Of a DNA stretch of 64,000 nucleotides, positions 29,700 to 39,892 are shown one piece after another. How positions within the stretch are numbered: the first letter of the stretch is position 1; each line of letters begins with the position of its first letter. The DNA lies in NCBI RefSeq assembly GCF_000015285.1, contig NC_008709.1, positions 1,116,001-1,180,000 on the forward strand. Reading direction: 5' to 3'. This DNA is from Psychromonas ingrahamii 37 (lineage in GTDB: Bacteria; Pseudomonadota; Gammaproteobacteria; Enterobacterales; Psychromonadaceae). Made by a program: the position numbers and the translations under genes. The notes under the pieces were generated by a model. It ran no database searches and was not told the origin of the DNA. It saw only the letters and a list, made by a program, of their open reading frames with translations.

Positions 29700-29715
29700 C
29701 TGTTTATTTGCACAG
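29700..29715. promoter_or_regulatory. LexA box 1 upstream of recN
   Basis: The 16-bp core CTG-N10-CAG (N10 = TTTATTTGCA) lies 31 bp upstream of the recN start. Flanking A and T extend it to the ACTG..CAGT form. Confidence 0.85.
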
Positions 29716-29722
29716 TCTAATA

Positions 29723-29738
29723 CTGTTTTTTTAAACAG
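29723..29738. promoter_or_regulatory. LexA box 2 upstream of recN
   Basis: The core CTG-N10-CAG (N10 = TTTTTTTAAA), inside the perfectly symmetric TACTG..CAGTA frame, is a near-ideal gammaproteobacterial SOS box. It lies 7 bp beyond the first, about one and a half to two helical turns away centre to centre. Tandem boxes suggest tight repression of recN. Confidence 0.92.
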
Positions 29739-29783
29739 TAAAGATGAGATGTGTTGAATTTTCTTCTATTTTTTTCTGACCAG

Positions 29784-30683
29784 TTAATAAAGCTTATTGC
29801 CCCACCCCAATTTATTTTGTAAGACATGGAAATAGTTATAGTTTTTTGGGTGAACTAATTTTAATTGATCTTGGCTTTTTTTGATTATTATTTCATCCCC
29901 AGGTAGAACGGATAAATTTACATGGCTGTCACAGCTTATTTGCATTTCACTTTTATTCGATTGTGCAATTTTCAAACGCACACAACTATTAGCGTCAATA
30001 ACAATGGGGCGGCTATTTAATGTATGGGGGAACATAGGTAACAGACTAATGGCATCTAAATTTGGCGTTAAAATTGGGCCACCCCCTGATAGAGAGTATG
30101 CTGTTGAACCCGTTGGTGTTGCAATAATTAGACCGTCAGCGCGTTGATTCAACATGAAGTCATCGTTTACATAGACTTCAAATTCAAGCATATGCGCAAT
30201 TTTATCTGGATGTAAAACAGCTTCATTAACTGCAGTATTGGAGCTTTTCATATCGCCATGGCGATGTACTTGCGCTTCTAATAAAAAACGTTTTTCTATT
30301 TGGTAATTACCTAATAATACTTGCTCTAATGGCTGCTCAAAATTATCCGGATCAAGATCCGTTAAAAAGCCTAAGTTACCCCGGTTTACACCAATAACAG
30401 CAATGTCAAAACGTGACAATACACGGGCAGCGCCAAGCATGTAACCATCTCCACCTATCACTATCGCTAAATCACAACGGCTTCCGATACCAACCAAGTC
30501 CGCGCGGTCGAATCCATTCATAGGAAGTTCATCGGCGATGCGCTGATCAACGACCAGCTTTACGCCTTTAGCTTTCAAAAAACGATATAAAGCTAATAAT
30601 GTCAGTTTAGCATCGGGATGTTGAGTTTTGGCAATCAAACCAATCGTTTTAAATTCAATTAAATTGTCGTGCTGGGCACCCAT
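29784..30683 (-). CDS. nadK: NAD kinase
   Basis: NadK phosphorylates NAD to NADP in the cytosol. The 299-aa protein has the GGDG motif ([14 protein letters not shown]), [11 protein letters not shown], the conserved [17 protein letters not shown] segment and the C-terminal beta-sandwich. Tyr follows GGDG where Asn is usual, a tolerated substitution. It lies divergent from grpE and upstream of recN. Confidence 0.96.
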   Translation of the reverse strand: MGAQHDNLIEFKTIGLIAKTQHPDAKLTLLALYRFLKAKGVKLVVDQRIADELPMNGFDRADLVGIGSRCDLAIVIGGDGYMLGAARVLSRFDIAVIGVNRGNLGFLTDLDPDNFEQPLEQVLLGNYQIEKRFLLEAQVHRHGDMKSSNTAVNEAVLHPDKIAHMLEFEVYVNDDFMLNQRADGLIIATPTGSTAYSLSGGGPILTPNLDAISLLPMFPHTLNSRPIVIDANSCVRLKIAQSNKSEMQISCDSHVNLSVLPGDEIIIKKSQDQLKLVHPKNYNYFHVLQNKLGWGNKLY

Positions 30684-30825
30684 AGAGTTCCTTTATTAGT
30701 TAATATTATAGTTAAAGGATAACCTGATATAATGTTCTAGCAGTAATTATTTTCTTTCAGGTCAATTTGTTACGATTTATTGGTCGCTAAAGAGGAGAAT
30801 AATTTATTCATATCCTCACAACAGG

Positions 30826-30853
30826 CTTGAAACTATAATTGTAATCCCCATAA
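30826..30853 (+). promoter_or_regulatory. Sigma-32 heat-shock promoter of grpE
   Basis: CTTGAAA (30826-30832), a 13-bp spacer, then CCCCATAA (30846-30853) match the sigma-32 consensus (CTTGAAA-N11-16-CCCCATNT) almost perfectly. The -10 ends 45 bp before the grpE ATG. Confidence 0.92.
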
Positions 30854-30898
30854 TAGAGTATATAAAAATTTAAATCTTTAATTGATTAGGATAAAAGC

Positions 30899-31519
30899 AT
30901 GACGGAAGACAAAAAAACTATTCCAGAAGAACAAGTTGAAGCTGAGCAAGTTGTAGTAGAAGAAGTTGAAGCCGAGCTAGTTGAAAATGATGAATCTGCA
31001 CAACCACAAGAAGAGGCTGAAGCCTCTAACGAAGACTTAAATATGATTGAAGTACTGAATAAAAAATTAGCACTTGCAGAGCAACAGATTGTCGATCAGC
31101 AGGCTGATGTTGCCCGTGCCCAAGCTGATGTGGTAAATGCACGTCGGATTGCCGCTCAAGATGTTCAGAAAGCACACAAATTTGCACTGGTTAAATTTGC
31201 TGATGGTTTATTACCCGTGATCGACAGTTTAGAAATGGCGATTAGCCACGCCGACAAAGAAGATGAAACGCTAAAACCTATGATTGAAGGCGTTGAATTA
31301 ACACTAAAATCTATGCTTGATACAGTCGACAAGTTTGGCTTAAAAGTGATTGATCCAAAAGATGAAGCTTTTGACCCTGAAAAACACCAAGCGATGAGCA
31401 TGCGCGCAGTCCCTGATGTAGCGCCTAATCAAGTTATTGCTGTTATGCAAAAAGGGTATGAATTAAATGGCCGTGTTATTCGTCCGGCAATGGTCATGGT
31501 GTCTAAGGCTGAGGACTAA
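30899..31519 (+). CDS. grpE: Nucleotide exchange factor GrpE
   Basis: GrpE drives ADP release from DnaK. The 206-aa protein has a long acidic, Glu/Val-rich N terminus (residues 1-50), a long coiled-coil helix (residues about 55-110) and the C-terminal beta-wing with VRNAF-like and FDPEKHQAM motifs ending RPAMVMVSKAED. It precedes dnaK by 221 bp and has its own heat-shock promoter. A weak hairpin with a short T run (about 31542-31566) lies between the two genes. Confidence 0.97.
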   Translation: MTEDKKTIPEEQVEAEQVVVEEVEAELVENDESAQPQEEAEASNEDLNMIEVLNKKLALAEQQIVDQQADVARAQADVVNARRIAAQDVQKAHKFALVKFADGLLPVIDSLEMAISHADKEDETLKPMIEGVELTLKSMLDTVDKFGLKVIDPKDEAFDPEKHQAMSMRAVPDVAPNQVIAVMQKGYELNGRVIRPAMVMVSKAED

Positions 31520-31613
31520 TTATACTTTTTTGGCTGGTCAATGAAAAGTGCTGCAAAGCGCTTTTTCACGGGTAATAAAAAATAATAAAAATACATTTTT
31601 TTTGATGCTAGCC

Positions 31614-31641
31614 CTTGAAAGTAAAAAATAGTACCTCATAT
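31614..31641 (+). promoter_or_regulatory. Sigma-32 heat-shock promoter of dnaK
   Basis: CTTGAAA (31614-31620), a 13-bp spacer and CCTCATAT (31634-31641) match the sigma-32 consensus with one -10 mismatch. It lies 100 bp upstream of the dnaK ATG. Confidence 0.85.
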
Positions 31642-31740
31642 ATAAGACAATTAAAGTGGCACAGTATTTTACAATGAAATTAAATACTGTGTCTGCTTAC
31701 TAAACAACACAAAACATAAATAAGTTTGGAGAAGAGTAAA

Positions 31741-33663
31741 ATGGGCAAAATAATCGGTATTGATTTAGGTACAACAAATTCATGTGTATCTGTACTTGTT
31801 GGTGGCGTAGCAAAAATCATCGAAAATGCAGAAGGTGAACGTACAACACCTTCAATCATCGCTTACACTGAAGGTGAAACTTTAGTTGGACAACCTGCAA
31901 AACGTCAGTCGGTCACTAACCCTCAAAATACTCTTTTTGCGATTAAACGTTTAATCGGTCGTCGTTATGAAGATGAAGAAGTACAACGTGATATCAAAAT
32001 CATGCCTTACAAAATTGTTAAAGCTGACAATGGTGATGCATGGGTAGAAGCGCACGGCAACAAAATGGCACCGCCACAAATCTCTGCTGAAGTTTTGAAA
32101 AAAATGAAAAAAACAGCTGAAGACTATTTAGGCGAGAAAGTGACTGGCGCAGTAATCACTGTACCTGCATATTTCAACGATGCGCAACGTCAAGCAACTA
32201 AAGATGCTGGTCGAATTGCGGGTCTTGAAGTTAAACGTATTATCAATGAGCCAACGGCTGCTGCATTTGCATACGGTGTCGACAGTTCTAAAGGCGACAG
32301 TGTTATTGCTGTATACGACCTAGGTGGTGGTACTTTTGATATCTCAATCATTGAAATTGATGAAGTAGATGGCGAAAAAACCTTCGAAGTATTATCAACA
32401 AATGGTGATACTCACTTAGGTGGTGAAGACTTTGATAACCGTTTAATCAACTTTTTAGTGGCTGAATTCAAAACACAACAAGGTTTTGATTTAACCAATG
32501 ATCCGCTTGCAATGCAACGTGTTAAAGAAGCAGCTGAAAAAGCAAAAATTGAACTGTCAAGTGCACAACAAACAGATATCAACCTGCCTTACATCACAGC
32601 GGATCAATCTGGTCCTAAACATTTAAATATCAAGATCACTCGTGCTAAATTAGAGTCTCTTGTTGAAGATATGGTTAAATCAACGCTTGAACCTTTACGT
32701 ATCGCTTTGAAAGATGCAGATTTATCTGTTGCTGATATCGATGATGTTATTTTGGTTGGTGGTCAAACACGTATGCCACTTGTACAAAAATTGGTTACTG
32801 AGTTCTTTGGTAAAGAAGCGCGTAAAGATGTTAACCCTGATGAAGCTGTTGCTATGGGCGCGGCAATTCAAGGCGCGGTACTTTCTGGTGAGAAAACGGA
32901 CGTATTATTATTAGATGTTACGCCTTTATCATTAGGTATCGAAACAATGGGCGGTGTTTTAACTAAAGTTATTGATAAAAATACCACTATCCCAACTAAA
33001 CAATCACAAACATTCTCCACAGCTGAAGATAACCAAAGCGCAGTAACGATTCATATTTTACAAGGTGAACGTAAACGTGCTACTGACAATAAATCTCTTG
33101 GTCAATTTAACCTTGAAGGTATCCGCAAAGCAAGTCGTGGAACTCCTCAAATTGAAGTGACATTTGATATGGATGCCGATGGTATTTTACATGTATCTGC
33201 TCAAGATAAAGACACTAAGCAAGAGCAAAAAATAACTATTAAATCTAGTTCAGGTCTTTCCGAAGAAGAAGTTGAAAAAATGGTTAATGATGCGGAAGCA
33301 AATGCCGAAGCAGATAAGAAATTTGAAGAAGTAGTAAAAGCACGTAACCAAGCTGACGCAATAGTTCATACAACACGTAAGCAAATTGAAGAAGCGGGTG
33401 ATGCGTTGCCAGCCGATGAAAAAGAAAAAATCGAAGCTGCACTTAAAGAGCTTGATGAAGCGACTAAAGGTGAAGATAAAGATATTATTGAAGCTAAAAC
33501 GACCGCCGTTGCTGAAGCTTCAGAAAAACTGATGGAAATTGTACAACAAAAAGCACAGGCAGCAGAAGCCGGAGGCGAGGAACAGCCTAAAGAAAAAACC
33601 AAGGAAGAAGATGACATTGTTGATGCTGAGTTTGAAGAAGTAAAAAAAGACGATAAAAAATAA
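31741..33663 (+). CDS. dnaK: Molecular chaperone DnaK (Hsp70)
   Basis: The ATG at 31741 (640 aa) follows a GGAGAAGAG ribosome binding site; an upstream in-frame ATG would add five residues. The actin-like ATPase domain begins [15 protein letters not shown] and includes the [12 protein letters not shown] phosphate loop. The substrate-binding domain follows the conserved linker [19 protein letters not shown]. The helical lid ends with an acidic tail ([16 protein letters not shown]) of the kind expected in proteobacteria. dnaJ follows beyond a hairpin. Confidence 0.98.
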
Positions 33664-33699
33664 TTAGGAAAACTAATTAAGTTATAATCGTTTTAATGG

Positions 33700-33738
33700 C
33701 ACGCGGGTTATAGATTTTTCTATAATCCGCGTGTTTGT
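33700..33738 (+). terminator. Strong hairpin between dnaK and dnaJ
   Basis: A 15-bp stem (CACGCGGGTTATAGA with TCTATAATCCGCGTG, one G-U) with a 4-base loop is followed by TTTGTTTT. It should reduce or end dnaK transcription and so lower the dnaJ:dnaK ratio unless dnaJ has its own promoter. Confidence 0.85.
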
Positions 33739-33791
33739 TTTATACATATAGCCAAGTAGTTTGGTTATAAATTGACATTTTGAGAAAAGAT

Positions 33792-34925
33792 ATGGCAAAA
33801 CGTGATTGTTATGAAGTACTTGGCATAAGCCGTGATGCGACAGAAAAAGAAGTTAAAAAAGCGTATAAACGTTTGGCAATGAAATACCACCCAGACAGAA
33901 CCAGTGGTAATGATGAACTTGAAGTCAAATTCAAAGAAGTTAAAGAAGCTTACGAAATTCTTAATGATTCACAAAAAAAAGCAGCCTATGATCAATATGG
34001 ACATGATGGTGTAAACCAGCAGGGACGTGGTGGATTTGACAATTCTGATTTTGGTGACCAGTTTGGTGATATCTTTGGTGATATTTTTGGAGGCGGTCGT
34101 CGCGGTGGTGGCGGTGGTGGACAACGTCCGCAGCAGGGATCAGATCTTCGCTATAACATGGAATTAACGCTTGAAGAAGCTGTTAGAGGTATTTCCAAAG
34201 AGATTCAAATTCCTACTCAGGTCCATTGTGAACAGTGTAATGGCTCGGGTGCTAAGAAAGGCACAGAAGCAAAAACTTGTGGTACGTGTTATGGGCAAGG
34301 ACAAGTGCAGATGCGTCAGGGGTTTTTTGCTGTCAATCAAGCCTGTCCGACATGTCGTGGCCAGGGAAAAATTATCAGTGATCCATGCCATAAATGTCAC
34401 GGTCATGGTCGTTACGAACGCAGTAAAAACATGTCTGTTAAAATCCCAGCTGGTGTTGATACCGGCGATCGCATTCGTTTAAGTGGTGAAGGTGAAGCGG
34501 GCGAACATGGCGGCCCTGCTGGTGACTTATATGTGCAAATGAATGTGCTTCCGCACCATGTGTTTGAACGTGACGGCAACAATCTCCATTGTGAAGTGCC
34601 AATTAGTTTTACAGAGGCTGCATTAGGGAGCGAAATTGAAGTACCTACACTTGATGGTCGCGTAAAGCTTAAAATTCCTGCTGAAACGCAAACAGGACGT
34701 GTTTTTCGTATGCGTAACAAAGGTGTTAAATCAGTGCGCAGTCATGCGACGGGTGATTTAATGTGCAAAGTGATGGTCGAAACACCAGTTAAATTATCGA
34801 GTAAACAGCGCGACTTATTAAAAGAGTTTGAAACTTTATGTTCATCAAGTTCTACCAAACATAAGCCAAAGTCAGAAGGTTTTTTAACCAGCATCAAAAC
34901 CTTTTTTGATGATTTAAGCAGTTAA
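33792..34925 (+). CDS. dnaJ: Co-chaperone DnaJ (Hsp40)
   Basis: The ATG at 33792 (377 aa) gives the canonical start [11 protein letters not shown]; an upstream in-frame TTG would add four residues. The J domain holds the HPD motif (MKYHPDRT). The Gly/Phe-rich region (residues about 75-115) follows, then four zinc-finger repeats ([32 protein letters not shown]) and the two C-terminal substrate-binding domains. All key elements are intact. Confidence 0.98.
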   Translation: MAKRDCYEVLGISRDATEKEVKKAYKRLAMKYHPDRTSGNDELEVKFKEVKEAYEILNDSQKKAAYDQYGHDGVNQQGRGGFDNSDFGDQFGDIFGDIFGGGRRGGGGGGQRPQQGSDLRYNMELTLEEAVRGISKEIQIPTQVHCEQCNGSGAKKGTEAKTCGTCYGQGQVQMRQGFFAVNQACPTCRGQGKIISDPCHKCHGHGRYERSKNMSVKIPAGVDTGDRIRLSGEGEAGEHGGPAGDLYVQMNVLPHHVFERDGNNLHCEVPISFTEAALGSEIEVPTLDGRVKLKIPAETQTGRVFRMRNKGVKSVRSHATGDLMCKVMVETPVKLSSKQRDLLKEFETLCSSSSTKHKPKSEGFLTSIKTFFDDLSS

Positions 34926-34953
34926 TGCAGTTAAATTATTAACTATTATTATT

Positions 34954-34982
34954 AATGCCTCCTGACTGGAGGCATTTTTTTT
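34954..34982 (+). terminator. Terminator after dnaJ
   Basis: AATGCCTCC and GGAGGCATT pair perfectly around 5 bases and run into eight T. Confidence 0.95.
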
Positions 34983-35466
34983 GGCTTCCAGCGGCAGTGA
35001 TTTTCTATTCGGTTATAATTTAGTCGCCTGAGATAAAACACTGTCTTAGTCTCTGTTATTCATCTCTATGTGGCCAACTGAAGCCATTTACCACTTATTT
35101 ATGCAATTAGAACAACCCGTTACCGTAGCAATGTATTGCTTTGAAGTGTTTACCTGCACCTAAATAGATTGCCTAATGAGTGGGACTAGCAGATCAAATT
35201 TAAAAAAATCATTCCACACCCCTTTAAAACGAAATTAAGTACCCCATATCTTTATTAGGGTGTGCTTCATTTGAATCTAAGTGGTTTTATTATATCCGCC
35301 TGACAGCTTATAAATACTGAGATTGCAATAAATTGCATTGCTTGATAACTGACTGTCATTTAATAGGATATAACGAAAGCTGCGAGCAAATGGAACAGAG
35401 CCATTTATTAAGTCACCATATATGATAGAATTAAGCAAATACATTCAATAAATTAAGAGAATAAAT
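34983..35466. other. Intergenic region upstream of fklB
   Basis: About 480 bases without a credible gene. An interrupted inverted repeat lies at 35291-35372 (TATATCC and TGACAG on the left; CTGTCA and GGATATA on the right) around an ATTGCAAT-rich centre. A small AGCAAT-N2-ATTGCT hairpin lies further left. These may be relics of an old palindromic element; no terminal repeat or target duplication is clear. Confidence 0.45.
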
Positions 35467-36087
35467 ATGTCTGAACTACAGCTAAACACTCAAGAAAAAC
35501 AAGCAAGTTACGGTATCGGTCTACAAATGGGAGAGCAACTTGCTGCTAATCCTTTTGACGGTTTAGAAATCTCTGCTATTTCTGCAGGAATCTCAGACGC
35601 ATTTGCCGGCGCTGAAAGCCAAGTATCTCGCGAAGATTTACAAACTGCTTTTGAAGTTATCTCTGGACGTATGCAAGCCGCTGCTGCTGAGCAAGCAGAA
35701 GTATTGGGTGCAGCTGGTGCAGCTTACCTTGCTGAAAATGCAGCTAAAGAAGGTGTGACAGTGACTGAATCTGGACTTCATTATGAAGTCATCACGCTAG
35801 GTGAAGGTGAAAAACCGACTGCTGAATCTACTGTTAGTGTTCATTACCACGGAACGTTGACTGACGGTACTGTATTTGACAGTTCTGTTGAACGTGGCGA
35901 ACCTGCTGAATTCCCTATTGGTGGTGTTATTGCTGGTTGGACTGAGGCATTACAACTTATGCCTGTTGGTTCAAAATTCAAATTAGCTGTTCCTGCAGAT
36001 CTTGCCTATGGCGAGCGTGGCGCTGGCGCTGCAATTGGACCACATGCTACATTAGTATTTGAAGTTGAATTATTAGCTATTAAATAA
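35467..36087 (+). CDS. fklB: FKBP-type peptidyl-prolyl isomerase FklB (FKBP22)
   Basis: This 206-aa protein matches FKBP22/FklB: an N-terminal dimerisation domain of helices (residues 1-95, QEKQASYGIGLQMGEQL) and a C-terminal FKBP domain with VSVHYHGTLTDGTVFDSS, GVIAGWTEALQLMPVGSK and the YGERGAGAAIGPHATLVFEVEL end. It lacks a signal peptide, so it should act in the cytosol. It speeds proline-limited folding, a step often associated with cold adaptation in marine species. Confidence 0.95.
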   Translation: MSELQLNTQEKQASYGIGLQMGEQLAANPFDGLEISAISAGISDAFAGAESQVSREDLQTAFEVISGRMQAAAAEQAEVLGAAGAAYLAENAAKEGVTVTESGLHYEVITLGEGEKPTAESTVSVHYHGTLTDGTVFDSSVERGEPAEFPIGGVIAGWTEALQLMPVGSKFKLAVPADLAYGERGAGAAIGPHATLVFEVELLAIK

Positions 36088-36126
36088 TTTACTTGCCTAC
36101 TGTCATAAGTAGGACATGAAAATATT

Positions 36127-36162
36127 AAAGCCCTTCTCTGGTAACAGATTAGGGCTTTTTTT
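36127..36162 (+). terminator. Terminator after fklB
   Basis: AAAGCCCT pairs with AGGGCTTT around a 16-base loop and is followed by a T run. It lies between convergent fklB and mtnN. Confidence 0.8.
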
Positions 36163-36197
36163 ATATGTATAATAAAGCGAATAAAAAACAGTAAAAA

Positions 36198-36893
36198 CTA
36201 GTTTAAGTTATTGATAATTTCTTCAACAAGTATTGATGCATTTTTAGCAGCAATCGGCAGGTATTGCTCAAAGGATAATTCTGATTTTTTACCGGCAATA
36301 TCCGAGAGTGAACGGATGATCACAAAAGGCACTTTAAACTGGTAACAAACCTGTGCAATGGCCGCAGCTTCCATTTCACATGCCGCCATTGTTGGGAAAT
36401 TATGACGTGCTATTTCAGCTTTTGTTGGATCCGCCATAAAAATATCACCCGTACAGATTAATCCCTGAATGGTTTTTAAATGGGTAATCGTTTCAGCGGC
36501 TTTTTGTGCTGCGAAAATCAGATTTTTATCTGCTGGAAAAGCGGCAGGCAATTGCGCCATTTGGCCAATTTCATAACCAAATGCAGTTAAATCGACATCA
36601 TGAAAACGTACTTCTGTTGATATCACAATGTCGCCTACATTAAGCGTTGTATCGTAACCCCCAGCGGAACCCGTATTAATTACCTGACCTGGATTAAATC
36701 TTTCCAGTAACAGTGTCGTTGCCACGGCAGCAGCAACTTTACCTATGCCTGATTTGGTTAAGATAACCTGTTTACCATTTAATTCACCCTGGTAAAATTC
36801 ACAACCTGCAATGATCGTTGTTTCCATGTTATTTAACTTCGCTTTAAGGATGCTGACTTCTTCATCCATCGCACCAATAATGCCTATTTTCAT
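36198..36893 (-). CDS. mtnN: 5'-methylthioadenosine/S-adenosylhomocysteine nucleosidase
   Basis: MtnN (231 aa) hydrolyses MTA, SAH and 5'-deoxyadenosine, recycling by-products of polyamine synthesis, methylation and autoinducer-2 synthesis. The N terminus [13 protein letters not shown] carries the catalytic-base Glu, and [10 protein letters not shown] and IRSLSDIAG supply the ribose-binding Glu and the catalytic Asp. It is a single gene divergent from tyrS. Confidence 0.97.
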   Translation of the reverse strand: MKIGIIGAMDEEVSILKAKLNNMETTIIAGCEFYQGELNGKQVILTKSGIGKVAAAVATTLLLERFNPGQVINTGSAGGYDTTLNVGDIVISTEVRFHDVDLTAFGYEIGQMAQLPAAFPADKNLIFAAQKAAETITHLKTIQGLICTGDIFMADPTKAEIARHNFPTMAACEMEAAAIAQVCYQFKVPFVIIRSLSDIAGKKSELSFEQYLPIAAKNASILVEEIINNLN

Positions 36894-37038
36894 CTGTTCT
36901 GCTCTTTGTCATTAAAAAATAATGCTAATGCTAACATAAAGTGCCTTATATCGGCACTCTATGGTTTTTTTGTGTCTCTTAAATGTGTAATATCTTGAGC
37001 ATAAAATATTGGATTCTTAATGATCAGGAAGTAAATAA

Positions 37039-38310
37039 ATGAATGCTCTACTTGAAGATTTACAAGCGCGAGGTTTAATCGCGCAAATGACTGCAGATGA
37101 AGAATTACATGAACATTTATCAAGTGGCTGCAAAACACTTTATTGTGGATTTGATCCGACGGCAGACAGCCTGCATATCGGAAGTTTAGTGCCACTCGTC
37201 ACATTGAAACGTTTCCAGGACGCGGGTCATAAGCCATTAGCTTTGGTCGGTGGCGCAACCGGATTGATTGGTGATCCAAGCTTTAAAGCGGTGGAACGTA
37301 AATTAAATACTGATGATGTTGTTGCAGATTGGGCGGAAAAAATCAAAGGGCAAGTCAGTGCTTTTATCGAATTTGGTGATCGGGAAAATTCAGCAGAGGT
37401 TGTTAATAACCTTGATTGGATTGGCAAAATGGATACTATTTCCTTTTTGCGTGATGTGGGTAAACATTTTAGTGTTAATGCCATGATTCAAAAAGAATCT
37501 GTTAAACAGCGTATTGATCGTGATGGTTCGGGTATGTCATTTACTGAATTTACCTATATGTTATTACAATCTTATGATTTTGCAGCTTTAAATAAAGCTA
37601 ATGGTTGTTCACTGCAGATTGGTGGCTCAGATCAATGGGGTAATATAACCGGCGGTATTGATTTAACACGGCGCATGAATCAAGAAAAAGTATTTGGTTT
37701 GACGCTACCTTTAGTCACTAAATCTGACGGCACAAAATTTGGTAAGACAGAAGCAGGCACTATCTGGCTTGATGCCGCAAAAACATCGCCTTATGCATTC
37801 TTCCAATTCTGGATAACAACATTAGATGCGGATGTTTACAAATTTCTTCATTATTTTACTTTCTTATCTGTTGAAGAAATTGCTGCGATTGAAGAAAATG
37901 ATAAAACCATTCAAGGCCGTCCTGAAGGGCAAAATATTTTGGCGCAGCAAGTTACAAAGATGGTTCATGGTGAACAAGGTTTAGGCTCAGCACAACGTAT
38001 TACCGAAGCCCTGTTTTCTGGTGATTTAAGCGCATTAGATGAATCGGATCTGGCACAACTTGCGCAGGATGGTTTACCTGCAACCTTTGTTGAAGGGACA
38101 GAAAAACCATTAGTTGAATTATTGACCAGTTGTGAGCTTGCTAAATCGAATAAAATGGCGCGAGAATTTATTAAAAATGGTGCGGTCAGTATTAATGGCG
38201 AAAAACAAACCGATAGTGAAGTCATTTTACAAAAATTAGATGCGTTATTTGGTAAATATACTGTGATTAAGCGTGGTAAACGCTTGTTCAATTTATTTAT
38301 ATGGAGATAA
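37039..38310 (+). CDS. tyrS: Tyrosyl-tRNA synthetase
   Basis: TyrS (423 aa) charges tRNA-Tyr. The class I signature is [18 protein letters not shown], and the KMSKS-type loop is KFGKT ([13 protein letters not shown]), as in E. coli-type TyrS. The C-terminal S4 domain ([20 protein letters not shown]) is complete. The stop lies 5 bp before the start of the next ORF, suggesting cotranscription. Confidence 0.97.
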   Translation: MNALLEDLQARGLIAQMTADEELHEHLSSGCKTLYCGFDPTADSLHIGSLVPLVTLKRFQDAGHKPLALVGGATGLIGDPSFKAVERKLNTDDVVADWAEKIKGQVSAFIEFGDRENSAEVVNNLDWIGKMDTISFLRDVGKHFSVNAMIQKESVKQRIDRDGSGMSFTEFTYMLLQSYDFAALNKANGCSLQIGGSDQWGNITGGIDLTRRMNQEKVFGLTLPLVTKSDGTKFGKTEAGTIWLDAAKTSPYAFFQFWITTLDADVYKFLHYFTFLSVEEIAAIEENDKTIQGRPEGQNILAQQVTKMVHGEQGLGSAQRITEALFSGDLSALDESDLAQLAQDGLPATFVEGTEKPLVELLTSCELAKSNKMAREFIKNGAVSINGEKQTDSEVILQKLDALFGKYTVIKRGKRLFNLFIWR

Positions 38311-38315
38311 GTGAG

Positions 38316-38987
38316 ATGTTGAAGATTAAAAAAATAAAGCTATTAAGTAGCGCCTTCTTTTGTATTTTTGTAGGTCAAGCCGTGGCGCAACAGCCGGCGC
38401 AAACTAAATATCGTAGTGTGGATTTTGCAGATCCTACTGCGGTTTACTCCAAGGCCGGTATTGGCGCTGGAACTGAGGGAGTTGATGTATTTGGATCATT
38501 TGCCGGTTATTTAGGCTGGCAAATGAAACATCAGTTAACACTGGAAGCAAAACATGATTTAGATTATTACAATCTGAATTATATGGTTTTCAACAGCCGT
38601 AATAATAGCGGTTTTTTACTTGATAGCACTTGGAGTTACGATTATAAAGGACAGTCCGTTGATAAAACGGCTTTCGGTGTAATTAAAAAAGTGCCATTAA
38701 AAAATAAGAAAATTACTCTCTATCCCGCCATGAAGCTTGGCATGATGTGGGGCAATAATATTAGCACTACCACCTATTTAGACGTTGAAATGGCTGCACG
38801 TTATGCCGTCTCGGATCTATTTTGGATTGGCGCTACGCCACGATATCTTTATGCACTAAAAGGTGCCAACGTTAAGGAATTTAAAGGCACCGTCGATATA
38901 GGTTATGAGTTAGCTGAAAATGTAGGCATTGAGGCTCATTTGGATGAGAATGCTGAATTTTGGGCTAACTTTACTTTAGCTTTTTAG
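38316..38987 (+). CDS. Putative outer-membrane beta-barrel protein
   Basis: The ATG at 38316 follows GGAGATAAGTGAG and gives a 223-residue protein with a Sec signal peptide (cleavage after GQAVA). The mature chain alternates polar and aromatic/hydrophobic residues in short strands with Gly and Tyr, and ends with Phe (FWANFTLAF), typical of small porin-like barrels. I cannot name the family. It sits directly behind tyrS and ahead of a strong terminator, so it is probably read from the tyrS transcript. Confidence 0.7.
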   Translation: MLKIKKIKLLSSAFFCIFVGQAVAQQPAQTKYRSVDFADPTAVYSKAGIGAGTEGVDVFGSFAGYLGWQMKHQLTLEAKHDLDYYNLNYMVFNSRNNSGFLLDSTWSYDYKGQSVDKTAFGVIKKVPLKNKKITLYPAMKLGMMWGNNISTTTYLDVEMAARYAVSDLFWIGATPRYLYALKGANVKEFKGTVDIGYELAENVGIEAHLDENAEFWANFTLAF

Positions 38988-39086
38988 CGTAAAAATATGT
39001 ATCAAAAAGCTACTGTGTATCCCAATACGGTTAGGTTGAGCAATTATAAGCTTATATTTTAACGGATATCTTGATGGTATATAAAG

Positions 39087-39120
39087 CACTGAACGTGGAA
39101 ACGTTCGGTGTTTTTTTTTT
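39087..39120 (+). terminator. Strong terminator after the tyrS unit
   Basis: CACTGAACGT pairs with ACGTTCGGTG (one G-U) around GGAA and is followed by ten T. Confidence 0.95.
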
Positions 39121-39371
39121 AGGCAGAATCCAAAGGGTACTAATAGCACAGTAAATTAAATTGTGATTTTAATTAAAAGGTGTGAATATCCATTTAAATC
39201 AACAGTTGAAGTATTTATGCTTTTTTACAATATGATCATTTAATTATTTCTTTTGTTGTTAATGAAGGTAGCCACGCGTGGAATATTTTTATCCGCTATC
39301 TAGAGAGAGTGCAAATACTCTGTTCAAGAGATTGAATCTAGATGGTAAGTTAATTAATGGAATGGTTATCG

Positions 39372-39428
39372 GTAGGGTGCATTCTATGCACCGCAGACAG
39401 CGGCAATGGGAGCTAAAGCGCACCCTAC
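39372..39428. repeat. Interspersed-type inverted repeat (GTAGGGTGC ends)
   Basis: GTAGGGTGC at 39372-39380 and its perfect complement GCACCCTAC at 39420-39428 flank 39 bases. GTAGGGTGC-type palindromes are frequent interspersed repeats in proteobacterial genomes. The surrounding sequence (39121-39544) has no gene. Confidence 0.55.
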
Positions 39429-39544
39429 TATCTATACGCTGCTAGTAAGCTTCAATTTAATGGCTGAAGTTGACTCAGGCTGGTATGACGCAGCAATGGC
39501 AGGCGCGGTACATTAATCTAATATGGGAGTCTAACCCCCCATAT

Positions 39545-39867
39545 ATACCCATGTTACTTTAAGATGCTTTGTCAGGCGCAAGTTCGGAGACCAGAGCAAG
39601 ACGCAACATGACCTTTCGAGCGATTAACTGCGTTAATCCTCTAGCGGTAGATGTAAATGCAAGCATTTATATCTTAAATGGTTATTCCCTTTCCGATTGG
39701 TGCAACACAGCGCTGGTTTTCGAGCTGGCGCCCCGTAGGGCAAGCAAAATTGTACCAATCTGCGTTGTTATAAAATCTCTCTGTAGAATAACTAGACTTC
39801 AATTTTATGCCTAGCATCTCGGCACAATTTTCCTTGCTGACTTTGCATCTTGAAGTATCATGGGTAT
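39545..39867. mobile_element. MITE with ~31-bp terminal inverted repeats
   Basis: The left end (from 39545, ATACCCATG..TACTT..AAGATGC..GTCAG) and the right end (complement reading from 39867, ATACCCATG..TACTT..AAGATGC..GTCAG) match over about 31 bp with four mismatches. The 323-bp element has no transposase and the short ORFs inside show no protein character. A second, partial end-like sequence is found at 41097-41119. The ends and the TA-rich target resemble non-autonomous relatives of IS630/mariner-type elements, which is inference. Confidence 0.8.
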
Positions 39868-39892
39868 AAAGGTGCAATACTCGACTTATATT

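Noticed and set aside
39569..39877. ORFs of 67-81 codons on both strands at 39569-39877
   Set aside because: They lie inside or across the edge of the MITE, including its inverted ends, and have no protein-family character.
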